Origin: Streptomyces abikoensis
GTDB lineage: Bacteria; Actinomycetota; Actinomycetes; Streptomycetales; Streptomycetaceae
DNA length: 64,000 nt
Direction of reading: 5' to 3'
NCBI RefSeq assembly: GCF_014648775.1
Contig: NZ_BMRT01000007.1
Coordinates: 1 to 64,000 of the forward strand
Notes under the pieces: generated by a model
The model's database searches: none
What the model was told of the DNA's origin: nothing
What the model saw: the letters and a program-made list of their open reading frames with translations, nothing else
Made by a program: the position numbers and the translations under genes
Shown: positions 34,867 through 43,466 of the stretch, in pieces
Numbering within the stretch: the first letter of the stretch is position 1
Layout of the letters: each line of letters begins with the position of its first letter

Positions 34867-36168
34867 ATGAATGACTGGCCCGATCGGCGGAACGACGCGC
34901 CCGAGGAGCGGTACGGGCGCGGCAGCACTGGTACCGAGCCCGAGGGCGCCCGCGCGATGCCGCACGTCCGGCGTCCCGCGCCGCCCCGGCAGGTCCCGCC
35001 CCAGCAGTACCGCCCGCCGCAGGACTACGACGCCCCGGGCCCCTCCGACGGCCGCGGCCCTTCCGACGGCTACAACACCGGACAGGTCTACGGGCACGGC
35101 AGCGGCGGCGGCCGCGGCGGCGCCGGCCGGGGGAACCCCGGCGGCGCGGGCGGACGGGGCGCGCGGGCCGGCGCCCCGGACTGGCGCAAGCGGATCAAGA
35201 TCGGGGCGATCGCGCTGGTCGCCACGGCCCTGGTCGTCTCCGTGAGCACGTATTTCTGGGCCGACAGCAAGATGCGCCGCGAGGTGGATCTCAACAAGGT
35301 CGCCGACCGCCCGGCGGCGGGATCGGGCACGAACTACCTGATCGTCGGCTCCGACAGCCGTGAGGGCCTGTCCGAGGCGGACAAGAAGGACCTCCACACC
35401 GGGTCGGCGGACGGCAAGCGCACCGACTCGATGATGATCCTCCACACGGGCGACAACGGCACCACGATGCTGAGCCTGCCGCGCGACTCCTACGTCACGA
35501 TCCCCGCCTTCACCGGCGCGACGTCCGGCAAGCAGTACGCCCAGTCGACCCACAAGCTCAACCGGGCGTACTCCGACGGCGGCGCCGAGCTGCTGGTCCG
35601 GACGATCGAGTACAACACCGGGCTGCGCATCGACCACTACGCGGAGATCGGCTTCGGCGGCTTCCGCAATCTCGTGGACGCGCTGGGCGGCGTGGACATG
35701 TGCCTGGACAAGCCGATCAAGGACCGGGACTCGGGCGCGGACTTCAAGGCGGGCTGCCAGACGCTGAACGGCGCGCAGTCGCTGGCCTTCGTCCGCCAGC
35801 GGCACCAGGAGGCCGACCAGGACCTGGGCCGGATGCGCAACCAGCAGAAGTTCCTCAACACGCTCGCGAAGCAGGCCGCCTCGCCCTCGACGGTCCTCAA
35901 CCCCTTCCGGCTCTACCCCGTGATCGGCTCCGGCCTGGACACCCTCGTCGTCGACAAGGACATGGGGCTGTGGGACCTGGCGTCGATGTTCTGGGCGATG
36001 AAGGGCGTCACGGGCGGCGACGGGCAGCAGCTGACCGTCCCCATCGGCAACCCGAACCTGCCCACGCGCAGCGACGGCGAGGCCGTGGCGTGGGACAAGG
36101 TCAAGGCCAAGCAGCTCTTCGACCAGCTGAAGAAGGACGAGAAGGTCACGGCCGTCGCCCCGAAGTGA
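34867..36168 (+). CDS. LCP family glycopolymer ligase 5
   Basis: A 433-residue membrane protein. The first ~100 residues are cytoplasmic, Pro- and Gly-rich with a GGGRGGAGRG run, and a helix at about 118-138 follows. The LCP domain has NYLIVGSDSREG, TMLSLPRDSYVTIP and GRMRNQQKFL. No LytR_C domain is present and the protein ends soon after the LCP fold. The start ATG giving MNDWPDRR has no clear ribosome site; CACACT ends seven bases before it. It closes the LCP cluster, 700 bases after LCP gene 4 with the thioesterase gene between them on the other strand. Confidence 0.92.
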   Translation: MNDWPDRRNDAPEERYGRGSTGTEPEGARAMPHVRRPAPPRQVPPQQYRPPQDYDAPGPSDGRGPSDGYNTGQVYGHGSGGGRGGAGRGNPGGAGGRGARAGAPDWRKRIKIGAIALVATALVVSVSTYFWADSKMRREVDLNKVADRPAAGSGTNYLIVGSDSREGLSEADKKDLHTGSADGKRTDSMMILHTGDNGTTMLSLPRDSYVTIPAFTGATSGKQYAQSTHKLNRAYSDGGAELLVRTIEYNTGLRIDHYAEIGFGGFRNLVDALGGVDMCLDKPIKDRDSGADFKAGCQTLNGAQSLAFVRQRHQEADQDLGRMRNQQKFLNTLAKQAASPSTVLNPFRLYPVIGSGLDTLVVDKDMGLWDLASMFWAMKGVTGGDGQQLTVPIGNPNLPTRSDGEAVAWDKVKAKQLFDQLKKDEKVTAVAPK

Positions 36169-36183
36169 CGACGACGGCGGCTG

Positions 36184-36978
36184 TCAGGCGTCGTCGGGCG
36201 ACGGCCCGGTCGCGTTGATGACGGCGAAGACCGCGCCCTGCGGGTCCTGGAGGACGGCCATCCGGCCGGCCACCATGTCGAACGGCGGCGCGAGCACATT
36301 GCCGCCGGCCTTGGTCAGCGCGTCGACCGTGCTGTCGGTGTCGTCGACGGAGAAGTACGTCAGCCAGTGGGAGGGCGATCCGGGCGGGGAGTTCTCCAGG
36401 CCCTGCATCCCGCCGATCACCCGGCCCTTCGCCTTGAGGGAGAAGTAGCCGGGCGGCTCCTCGAAGGGCTCGGCCGCGAGGCCCAGGGCATCGGCGTAGA
36501 AGGCACCGGCCGCGTCGGTGTCGGCGGTGTTGAGCTCGTTCCACACCACCGCGCCCGGCTCGTTGACGACCCCGGAGCCGTGGAAGTCCTTGGCCTGCCA
36601 GATCCCGAAGACCGCGCCCGTGGCGTCGGCGACGACGGCCATCCGCCCGAGCGTCAGCACGTCCATCGGACCCATCAGCGGGGTGCCACCGGCGTCCTTG
36701 ATCTTTCCCATGGTGGCATCGGCGTCCGTGACGGCCAGGTACGTCGTCCACGCGGGCGGCGGCTTGGAGCCGCCCTCCTGCGCCATCGACGTCATGATCC
36801 CCACCACCGGCTTGCCGCGCAGCGTGCAGACCGCGTACCCGCCCGTCTCCGGCGGCCCGGGCTCCCCCTGCCAGCCGAAGAGGTCGCGGTAGAAGTCGAG
36901 GGCCTCCCGCTGGTCGGGGACCACGAGATCGGCCCAGCAGGGCGTCCCGGGCACGTACGGCTTGGTTACCTCGGGCAT
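36184..36978 (-). CDS. VOC (glyoxalase-fold) family protein, two domains
   Basis: A 264-residue protein with two tandem vicinal-oxygen-chelate domains. The first is about 8-125 (GTPCWADLVVPDQREALDFY) and the second about 140-262 (VVWNELNTADTDAAGAFYAD). Each carries the paired beta-alpha-beta units of the fold. Members act as small-molecule dioxygenase-like, resistance or binding proteins, and without conserved metal ligands the reaction cannot be named. The ATG at 36978 (MPEVTKPY) is preferred over an ATG 23 codons upstream because the family begins with the short VPGTPCW segment. It is convergent with LCP gene 5. Confidence 0.88.
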   Translation of the reverse strand: MPEVTKPYVPGTPCWADLVVPDQREALDFYRDLFGWQGEPGPPETGGYAVCTLRGKPVVGIMTSMAQEGGSKPPPAWTTYLAVTDADATMGKIKDAGGTPLMGPMDVLTLGRMAVVADATGAVFGIWQAKDFHGSGVVNEPGAVVWNELNTADTDAAGAFYADALGLAAEPFEEPPGYFSLKAKGRVIGGMQGLENSPPGSPSHWLTYFSVDDTDSTVDALTKAGGNVLAPPFDMVAGRMAVLQDPQGAVFAVINATGPSPDDA

Positions 36979-37117
36979 GACGCGCGCCTCCCTGGCAGTA
37001 CGGACACCCCCGCGACCACCTTCACCCGGCGCACGACGCTCCGCCACCGGAACAACGACGAACGGCCCCGGCGGACCGTCGCCGGGGGCCGTTCGCGCGC
37101 TGCCGACGCGCGGCGCG

Positions 37118-38275
37118 TTACGGGAGGTTGCGGGCCATGACGATCCGCTGCACCTGGTTGGTGCCCTCGTAGATCTGCGTGATCTTGGCGTCGCGCATCA
37201 TGCGCTCGACCGGGTAGTCACGGGTGTAGCCGTAGCCGCCGAGGAGCTGGACGGCGTCCGTGGTGATCTCCATGGCGGCGTCGGAGGCGTAGCACTTGGC
37301 GGCGGCGCCGAAGAAGGTGAGGTCGACGTCGACGCGCTCGGACTTGGCGGCGGCCGCGTAGGTCAGCTGACGGGCGGCCTCCAGCTTCATGGCCATGTCG
37401 GCCAGCATGAACTGGACGCCCTGGAAGTCGGCGATCGGCTTGCCGAACTGCTTGCGCTCGCGGACGTAGCCCTTGGCGTAGTCGAGGGCGCCCTGGGCGA
37501 TGCCCAGCGCCTGGGCGGCGATGGTGACGCGGGTGTGGTCGAGGGTCTTCATCGCCGTGGCGAAGCCGGTGCCCTCGGCGCCGATCATGCGGTCGGCGGG
37601 GATGCGGACGTTGTCCAGGTAGACCTCGCGGGTCGGGGAGCCCTTGATGCCGAGCTTCTTCTCCGGGGCGCCGAAGGAGACGCCCTCGTCGCCCTTCTCC
37701 ACGACGAAGGCGCTGATGCCCTTCGAGCGCTTCTCGGGGTCGGTGACGGCCATGACCGTGTAGTACTCGGAGACGCCGGCGTTGGTGATCCAGCGCTTGA
37801 CGCCGTTGAGCACCCAGTAATCGCCGTCGCGCACGGCGCGGGTCTTCATGCCGGCCGCGTCCGAGCCGGCGTCGGGCTCGCTCAGGCAGTACGAGAACAT
37901 CGCCTCGCCCTTGGCGAGCGGGCTCAGGTACCGCTTCTTCAGGTCCTCCGAGCCGGAGAGGGCCACCGGGAGGGAACCCAGCTTGTTGACCGCGGGGATG
38001 AGCGAGGACGACGCGCAGACGCGGGCGACCTCCTCGATCACGATCACGGTGGCGAGGGCGTCCGCGCCCGCGCCGCCGAACTCCTCCGGCACGTGCACGG
38101 CGTGGAGGTCGGCGGCGACGAGGGCGTCGAGCGCCTCCTGCGGGAAGCGGCCCTCCTCGTCCACCTCGGCGGCGAACGGCGCGATCTTCGCCTCGGCGAG
38201 CGAGCGCACGACCTTGCGGAGCTCCTCGTGCTCCTCGGCCGGCCGGTACAGGTCGAAGTCCTTGTTTCCCGCCAA
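37118..38275 (-). CDS. Acyl-CoA dehydrogenase
   Basis: A 385-residue FAD enzyme that introduces the alpha-beta double bond in acyl-CoA, passing electrons to electron-transfer flavoprotein. The standard three-domain plan is seen: helical N-terminus, FAD-binding beta domain with YCLSEPDAGSDAAG, and helical C-terminus ending in the family signature QIYEGTNQVQRIVMARNL with the catalytic Glu. Sequence resembles the short- to medium-chain class. The ATG start is MAGNKDFDLY. A palindrome and a TAGAAT hexamer upstream suggest ligand-dependent repression. Which acyl chain or branched substrate it handles is not visible. Confidence 0.95.
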   Translation of the reverse strand: MAGNKDFDLYRPAEEHEELRKVVRSLAEAKIAPFAAEVDEEGRFPQEALDALVAADLHAVHVPEEFGGAGADALATVIVIEEVARVCASSSLIPAVNKLGSLPVALSGSEDLKKRYLSPLAKGEAMFSYCLSEPDAGSDAAGMKTRAVRDGDYWVLNGVKRWITNAGVSEYYTVMAVTDPEKRSKGISAFVVEKGDEGVSFGAPEKKLGIKGSPTREVYLDNVRIPADRMIGAEGTGFATAMKTLDHTRVTIAAQALGIAQGALDYAKGYVRERKQFGKPIADFQGVQFMLADMAMKLEAARQLTYAAAAKSERVDVDLTFFGAAAKCYASDAAMEITTDAVQLLGGYGYTRDYPVERMMRDAKITQIYEGTNQVQRIVMARNLP

Positions 38276-38292
38276 GGCGTACTCCCCAGAGA

Positions 38293-38322
38293 GTTAGCTA
38301 CTGATTAGTAACCCCGATTCTA
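38293..38322 (-). promoter_or_regulatory. Promoter -10 and operator candidate for the acyl-CoA dehydrogenase gene
   Basis: On the minus strand TAGAAT (38322-38317) is followed by GTTACT-AATC-AGTAGC (about 38312-38297), an inverted repeat with one mismatch. It would overlap the transcription start, a usual site for TetR-type repressors. The -35 element is weak. Confidence 0.45.
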
Positions 38323-38492
38323 GGGGCGCACTTCGGGCCGATACCACGTGAGCTTGCCGACAACCCGCGATCTCCCGCGATCGCCCCGGGATCCTTCCCG
38401 GGCAGCCCCCGACTATGCTCGGGCAACGCAATCCGGCCGTCGGGCCCGCACGCGGGCCGGGCGTTCAGCACCGCACAGCAATGGAGCACCGC

Positions 38493-39833
38493 ATGGCCCT
38501 CAGGATCACCGTGATCGGCACCGGCTACCTCGGCGCCACCCACGCCGCGGCCATGGCCGAGCTGGGCTTCGAGGTGCTGGGGCTCGACGTGGTCCCCGAG
38601 AAGATCGAGACGCTCGCGCGCGGCGAGGTCCCGATGTACGAGCCGGGGCTGGAGGAGCTGCTGCGCAAGCACGTCGCCGGCATCGAGGGCTCGACCGGAC
38701 GGCTGCGCTTCACGACCTCCTGGGAGGAGGTCGGCGAGTTCGGCGACGTCCACTTCGTCTGCGTGAACACCCCGCAGAAGCACGGCGAGTACGCCTGCGA
38801 CATGTCCTACGTCGACAGCGCCTTCGCCTCGCTCGCCCCGCACCTGCGCCGCCCGGCGCTGGTCGTCGGCAAGTCGACCGTGCCGGTCGGCAGCGCGGCC
38901 CGGCTCGCGAAGGTGCTCACGGAGCTGGCCCCGGCGGGCAAGGACGTGGAGCTCGCCTGGAACCCGGAGTTCCTGCGCGAGGGCTTCGCCGTCCAGGACA
39001 CCCTCCACCCCGACCGCATCGTCGTCGGCGTCGCGGGCGAGCGCGGCGAGAAGCTGCTCCGCGAGGTCTACGCGACGCCGGTCGGCGAGGGCTCGCCCTT
39101 CGTGGTCGCCGACTACCCGACCGCCGAGCTGGTCAAGACCGCCGCCAACTCCTTCCTCGCCACGAAGATCTCCTTCATCAACGCCATGGCCGAGGTCTGC
39201 GAGGCCGCCGACGGCGACGTGGTGAAGCTCGCGGAGGCCATCGGGCACGACGACCGCATCGGCAAGAAGTTCCTGCGCGCGGGCGTCGGTTTCGGCGGCG
39301 GCTGTCTGCCGAAGGACATCCGCGCCTTCATGGCCCGCGCGGGCGAGCTGGGCGCCGACGAGGCCCTGACCTTCCTCCGCGAGGTCGACTCCATCAACAT
39401 GCGCCGCCGCACCCACATGGTCGAGCTCGCGCGGGAGGCCGTGGGCGGCGGCTTCCTGGGCCGCCGCGTCGCGGTGCTGGGCGCCACGTTCAAGCCGGAC
39501 TCGGACGACGTCCGGGACTCCCCCGCGCTCAACGTCGCCGGCCAGATCCACCTGCAGGGCGGCCAGGTGACGGTCCACGATCCCAAGGGCATCGCGAACG
39601 CCCGCCGCCTCTTCCCGACGCTCGCCTACGCGGACACCGCCCTGGAGGCCTGCCGGGGAGCCCACGTGGTGCTCCACCTCACGGAGTGGGGCGAGTACCG
39701 GCAGCTCGACCCGGCGGTGGTCGGCGCGGTGGTCGCGGACCGGCACGTGATCGACGGCCGCAACGCGCTGGACGCTGCCGCTTGGCGTGCGGCGGGCTGG
39801 ACGTTCCGGGCGCTGGGGCGGCCGAAGGCGTGA
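38493..39833 (+). CDS. UDP-glucose/GDP-mannose dehydrogenase family protein
   Basis: A 446-residue cytosolic NAD enzyme that oxidises a nucleotide sugar at C6 to the uronic acid, most likely UDP-glucose to UDP-glucuronate. The Rossmann motif VIGTGYLG opens the protein. The catalytic Cys271 lies in FGGGCLPKDIRAF, and a C-terminal binding domain (about 310-446) begins RRVAVLGATFKPDSDD. I use the ATG giving MALRITVIG; two in-frame ATGs upstream extend the Rossmann start without need. It is divergent from the acyl-CoA dehydrogenase and ends at a strong hairpin. The product would suit the envelope glycan genes nearby. Confidence 0.94.
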   Translation: MALRITVIGTGYLGATHAAAMAELGFEVLGLDVVPEKIETLARGEVPMYEPGLEELLRKHVAGIEGSTGRLRFTTSWEEVGEFGDVHFVCVNTPQKHGEYACDMSYVDSAFASLAPHLRRPALVVGKSTVPVGSAARLAKVLTELAPAGKDVELAWNPEFLREGFAVQDTLHPDRIVVGVAGERGEKLLREVYATPVGEGSPFVVADYPTAELVKTAANSFLATKISFINAMAEVCEAADGDVVKLAEAIGHDDRIGKKFLRAGVGFGGGCLPKDIRAFMARAGELGADEALTFLREVDSINMRRRTHMVELAREAVGGGFLGRRVAVLGATFKPDSDDVRDSPALNVAGQIHLQGGQVTVHDPKGIANARRLFPTLAYADTALEACRGAHVVLHLTEWGEYRQLDPAVVGAVVADRHVIDGRNALDAAAWRAAGWTFRALGRPKA

Positions 39834-39835
39834 CG

Positions 39836-39874
39836 AACGCCGGACGGGCTGACTTTGTCAGCCCGTCCGGCGTT
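39836..39874. terminator. Two-way terminator, repeat core CGCCGGACGGGCTG
   Basis: A perfect 17-base inverted repeat (39836-39852 with 39858-39874, loop CTTTG) fills the gap between convergent genes. Its arm contains the same core as the repeats at 5021-5099 and 63769-63864. Confidence 0.85.
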
Positions 39875-39883
39875 TGAGGACGG

Positions 39884-41071
39884 CTAACCGTCCAACTGGT
39901 CGATCGTCGCGATCGACGGCCCCCGCTTCGCGGAGAGGTCGCGCGCGACCGCCTCCGCGTCCCGCAGGGCCCGCGTCGCGTTCTGCCACGTCAGCTTCGC
40001 CAGATCCGTCTCCGACCAGCCGCGGCGCAGGAGTTCCGCGATCAGGTTCGGGTAGCCGGAGACGTCGGCCAGGTCGGCCGGGGTGAAGGCCGTGCCGTCG
40101 AAGTCGCCGCCGATGCCGATGTGGTCGACGCCCGCGACCTCGCGCATGTGGTCGAGGTGGTCGGCGACCGTCGCGGCCGTGGCCACCGGGCGCGGGCGCT
40201 CCGCCTCGAAGGCGCGGTGGACGGCCATGGCCTCGGCGGTGGTGTCGAGGTGGTGGAAGCCGTGGGCGCGCATGTTCTCGTCGGCCGCCTGCGTCCAGGC
40301 CACGGCCTCCGGCAGGATGAACTTGGGGACGAACGTGGCCATGGCCACGCCCCCGTTCGCGGCGAGCGCGCCGAGCACGTCGTCCGGCACGTTCCGCGGG
40401 TGGTCGCACACCGCGCGCGCCGACGAGTGCGAGAAGATCACCGGCGCCTCGCTGACCCGCAGCGCGTCCCGCATCGTGCCGGGCGCGACGTGCGAGAGGT
40501 CGACGAGCATGCCGAGGCGGTTCATCTCGCGGACGACCTCCTCGCCGAAGCGCGTCAGCCCGCCCGCCGCCGGCTCGTCGGTCGCCGAGTCCGCCCACGG
40601 GATGTTGTCGTTGTGGGTGAGCGTCATATAGCGGACGCCCAGACGGTGGAGGGCGCGCAGCGTGGCCAGCGAGCAGTTGATGCTGTGCCCGCCCTCGGCG
40701 CCCATCAGCGAGGCGATGCGCCCCTCGGCGCGAGCCGCCTCCATGTCGTCGGCGGTCAGGGCGAGCCGCAGCTCGCCGGGGTAGCGGTCGACGAGCTGCC
40801 GTACGACGTCGATCTGCTCCAGCGTGGCGCTGACCGCCTCGTCGCCGGCCATGTCGGTGCGCACGTACACCGACCAGAACTGCGCGCCGACGCCGCCCGC
40901 GCGCATCCGGGGCAGGTCGGTGTGGAGCCCGGCGGCGCTCTGGTCGGTGGCGATGTCGCGCCGGTCGAGGTCGTAGCGGACCTGCTGGCGCAGGGCCCAG
41001 GGAAGGTCGTTGTGCCCGTCGACGACGGGGTGCGCGGCGAGCAGCTCGCGGGCGCGGATCAGTTCGTCCAC
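39884..41071 (-). CDS. Membrane-dipeptidase family (M19) zinc dipeptidase
   Basis: A 395-residue binuclear zinc peptidase of the renal-dipeptidase family. The first metal pair is in VVDGHNDLPWALR, and LTHNDNIPWAD and the segment VIFSHSSARAVCDHPRNVPD supply further ligands. No signal peptide is present, so despite the family name it is probably cytosolic. I use the GTG at 41071 (reading DELIRARELLAAHPVVDG after it), four bases after the purE stop, which implies cotranslation in the purK-purE-dipeptidase operon. Family members cleave dipeptides, often with D-residues, so wall-peptide recycling is possible. The link to purine synthesis is unexplained. Confidence 0.93.
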   Translation of the reverse strand: MDELIRARELLAAHPVVDGHNDLPWALRQQVRYDLDRRDIATDQSAAGLHTDLPRMRAGGVGAQFWSVYVRTDMAGDEAVSATLEQIDVVRQLVDRYPGELRLALTADDMEAARAEGRIASLMGAEGGHSINCSLATLRALHRLGVRYMTLTHNDNIPWADSATDEPAAGGLTRFGEEVVREMNRLGMLVDLSHVAPGTMRDALRVSEAPVIFSHSSARAVCDHPRNVPDDVLGALAANGGVAMATFVPKFILPEAVAWTQAADENMRAHGFHHLDTTAEAMAVHRAFEAERPRPVATAATVADHLDHMREVAGVDHIGIGGDFDGTAFTPADLADVSGYPNLIAELLRRGWSETDLAKLTWQNATRALRDAEAVARDLSAKRGPSIATIDQLDG

Positions 41072-41075
41072 GTGG

Positions 41076-41609
41076 TCACTTCCCGAATCCGAAGCCGGAG
41101 GCGCCTTCCACCTTGGCACGCAGGCGCTTGCCCTTCTCGGTGGCCTCGTCGTTGAGCGAGTCCTGGAAGCGGCGCATCCGCTCCAGCAGCTTCTCGTCGT
41201 GGGCGGCGAGCATCCGGACGGCCAGCAGGCCGGCGTTGCGGGCGCCCGCGACGGAGACGGTGGCGACGGGGACGCCGGCGGGCATCTGGACGATGGACAG
41301 GAGCGAGTCCATGCCGTCGAGGTACTTCAGCGGCACGGGCACGCCGATCACCGGCAGCGGGGTGACCGAGGCGAGCATCCCGGGCAGGTGGGCCGCGCCG
41401 CCCGCGCCCGCGATGATCGCCTTGAGGCCGCGGCCGGCGGCCAGCTCCCCGTACTCGACCATCTCGCGCGGCATCCGGTGCGCGGAGACGACGTCGACCT
41501 CGTAGGGGATCTCGAACTCGTCCAGGGCCTTGGCGGCGGCTTCCATGACGGGCCAGTCGGAGTCCGAGCCCATGACGATGCCGATGAGGGGGGAGCCGGG
41601 AGAACTCAT
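41076..41609 (-). CDS. purE: N5-carboxyaminoimidazole ribonucleotide mutase
   Basis: A 177-residue class I PurE. It converts N5-CAIR to CAIR in purine synthesis, after PurK. The family loops GSDSDWPVM, SAHRMP and GAGGAAHLPGM form the active site, with the catalytic His in the last two segments. Its ATG overlaps the purK stop by four bases (ATGA), showing translational coupling. Length is normal, with a short extra C-terminal tail ending GASGFGFGK. The dipeptidase gene follows immediately. Confidence 0.98.
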   Translation of the reverse strand: MSSPGSPLIGIVMGSDSDWPVMEAAAKALDEFEIPYEVDVVSAHRMPREMVEYGELAAGRGLKAIIAGAGGAAHLPGMLASVTPLPVIGVPVPLKYLDGMDSLLSIVQMPAGVPVATVSVAGARNAGLLAVRMLAAHDEKLLERMRRFQDSLNDEATEKGKRLRAKVEGASGFGFGK

Positions 41610-42745
41610 TCCGTGATCGTTCCTCGCAGGTATCCGGCGGCGTGCGCGGCGCGCTCGCGCACGTCCGCCAGGTCGTCGCCGTAGGTGTTGACGTGTCCGA
41701 CCTTGCGGCCGGGCTTCACGTCCTTGCCGTACATATGGATCTTCAGTGCCGGGTCGCGCGCCATGCAGTGCAGGTACGCGTAATACATGTCCGGATAGTC
41801 GCCGCCGAGAACATTGGCCATCACGGTCCACTTGGCGCGTGGGCGGGGGTCGCCCAGCGGCAGGTCGAGCACGGCCCGGACGTGGTTGGCGAACTGCGAG
41901 GTGATCGCGCCGTCCTGGGTCCAGTGGCCGGAGTTGTGGGGGCGCATGGCGAGCTCGTTGACGAGCACGCGGCCGTCGCGGGTCTCGAAGAGCTCCACGG
42001 CGAGGTGGCCGACGACGCCCAGCTCCTTGGCGATGCGCAGGGCGAGCTCCTGGGCGTGCGCGGAGAGCTCGTCGGAGAGGCCGGGCGCGGGGGCGATCAC
42101 GGTGTCGCAGACGCCGTCGACCTGGATCGACTCCACGACGGGGTACGAGACGGCCTGGCCGTGCGGGGAGCGGACCACGTTGGCGGCGAGCTCGCGGACG
42201 AAGTCGACCTTCTCCTCGGCGAGCACGGGCACGCCGGCCCGGAAGGGCTCCTCCGCCCCCTTGGCGTCGCGGACGACCCACACGCCCTTGCCGTCGTAGC
42301 CGCCGCGCACGGTCTTGAGGACGACGGGGAAGCCGTCGCCCTCGGCGGCGAAGCGCTCGACGTCGGCGGGATCCGCCACGATGCGGTGCCGTGGGCAGGG
42401 CACTCCGATCGCGTCGAGCTTCGCGCGCATCACGCCCTTGTCCTGGGCGTGCACCAACGCGTCGGGCCCCGGGCGGACGGGGATGCCGTCCGCTTCCAGG
42501 GCCCGGAGGTGCTCGGTGGGCACGTGCTCGTGATCGAAGGTGATCACATCGCAGCCTTGTGCGAACGCACGAAGGGTGTCCAGGTCGCGGTAGTCGCCGA
42601 TGACGACATCGCTCACCACCTGGGCCGCCGAGTCCTGGGGAGTATCGCTGAGCAGCTTGAACCTGATGCCGAGGGGGATGCCCGCCTCGTGGGTCATACG
42701 GGCGAGCTGACCGCCACCGACCATGCCGACTACCGGGAACGTCAC
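41606..42745 (-). CDS. purK: 5-(carboxyamino)imidazole ribonucleotide synthase
   Basis: A 379-residue ATP-grasp enzyme that carboxylates AIR with bicarbonate and ATP. The N-terminal VVGMVGGGQLARM, the ATP-grasp segment PVVLKTVRGGYDGKGVWV and the metal-binding MRPHNSGHWT are all present. The GTG at 42745 directly follows GGGGGA, too close to act as a ribosome site. A TACTCT hexamer ends six bases before the GTG, so the transcript may be leaderless. It heads the purK-purE-dipeptidase unit and is divergent from the GtrA gene. No PurR-type box was recognised upstream. Confidence 0.97.
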   Translation of the reverse strand: MTFPVVGMVGGGQLARMTHEAGIPLGIRFKLLSDTPQDSAAQVVSDVVIGDYRDLDTLRAFAQGCDVITFDHEHVPTEHLRALEADGIPVRPGPDALVHAQDKGVMRAKLDAIGVPCPRHRIVADPADVERFAAEGDGFPVVLKTVRGGYDGKGVWVVRDAKGAEEPFRAGVPVLAEEKVDFVRELAANVVRSPHGQAVSYPVVESIQVDGVCDTVIAPAPGLSDELSAHAQELALRIAKELGVVGHLAVELFETRDGRVLVNELAMRPHNSGHWTQDGAITSQFANHVRAVLDLPLGDPRPRAKWTVMANVLGGDYPDMYYAYLHCMARDPALKIHMYGKDVKPGRKVGHVNTYGDDLADVRERAAHAAGYLRGTITE

Positions 42746-42922
42746 TCCCCCAGAGTATCCGTACGTACGAACCACCCTGACCTCCCCTGGAGGATCATCC
42801 AAGTCGGGAGCCTTTCCTTCCGGCGGCGACGAGGTGTCACCAAAGCGGCAATTCCGGGCGTTCGCCGTTCGTTCATCGGCTCTCCGGACGGGCGCCGCGG
42901 CGGGCTCGTTAGCATGAAGGAC

Positions 42923-43441
42923 ATGACTCAACGGCGCACAGTGCGTTCCCGGCTGGAGCGGCTGGCCCGCGAAATCGCGAAATTCGGTGCCGTGGGCGCC
43001 ATCGGGTTCGTGGTCAACTTCATCGTCTTCAACATCTGCGTCCACGGCCTGGGTCTGGCCGTGGTGCGCTCGGGCGTCATCGCCACGGCCGTGGCCATCG
43101 CCGCGAACTACGTCGGCAACCGCTACTGGACCTACCGCGACACGGACAAGAACCGGCGCAGCCGTGAGCTCACCCTGTTCCTGCTCTTCAGCGGCGTGGG
43201 CCTGGTGATCGAGAACGGGATACTCGCCCTCTCCCACTACGGCATGGGCTGGACGAGCCCGCTCGCCGACAACATCGCCAAGAACGTCGTCGGCCTCGGC
43301 ATCGGCACGGTCTTCCGCTTCTGGTCGTACCGCACGTGGGTGTTCCGCGCGATGCCCGCCCGCGACGCCGTCCAGGCCGCCGAATCGTTCCTGACCGAGG
43401 CGGGGGTGCCCGCGCAGGAGCGGGTCAGGGCGGGGAAGTAG
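42923..43441 (+). CDS. GtrA family membrane protein
   Basis: A 172-residue protein with four membrane helices, starting in FGAVGAIGFVVNFIVFN and with the family's NYVGNRYWTYR motif between helices two and three. GtrA proteins are thought to help flip or present lipid-linked sugars for glycan modification. I prefer the ATG at 42923 (MTQRRTVR) because TAGCAT ends seven bases before it, fitting a leaderless message; an ATG three codons earlier is possible. Neither has a good ribosome site. It is divergent from purK and convergent with the sensor kinase, and fits the theme of envelope glycan genes. Confidence 0.9.
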   Translation: MTQRRTVRSRLERLAREIAKFGAVGAIGFVVNFIVFNICVHGLGLAVVRSGVIATAVAIAANYVGNRYWTYRDTDKNRRSRELTLFLLFSGVGLVIENGILALSHYGMGWTSPLADNIAKNVVGLGIGTVFRFWSYRTWVFRAMPARDAVQAAESFLTEAGVPAQERVRAGK

Positions 43442-43466
43442 AACACGGCCGGGAAGTGACCCGCCG

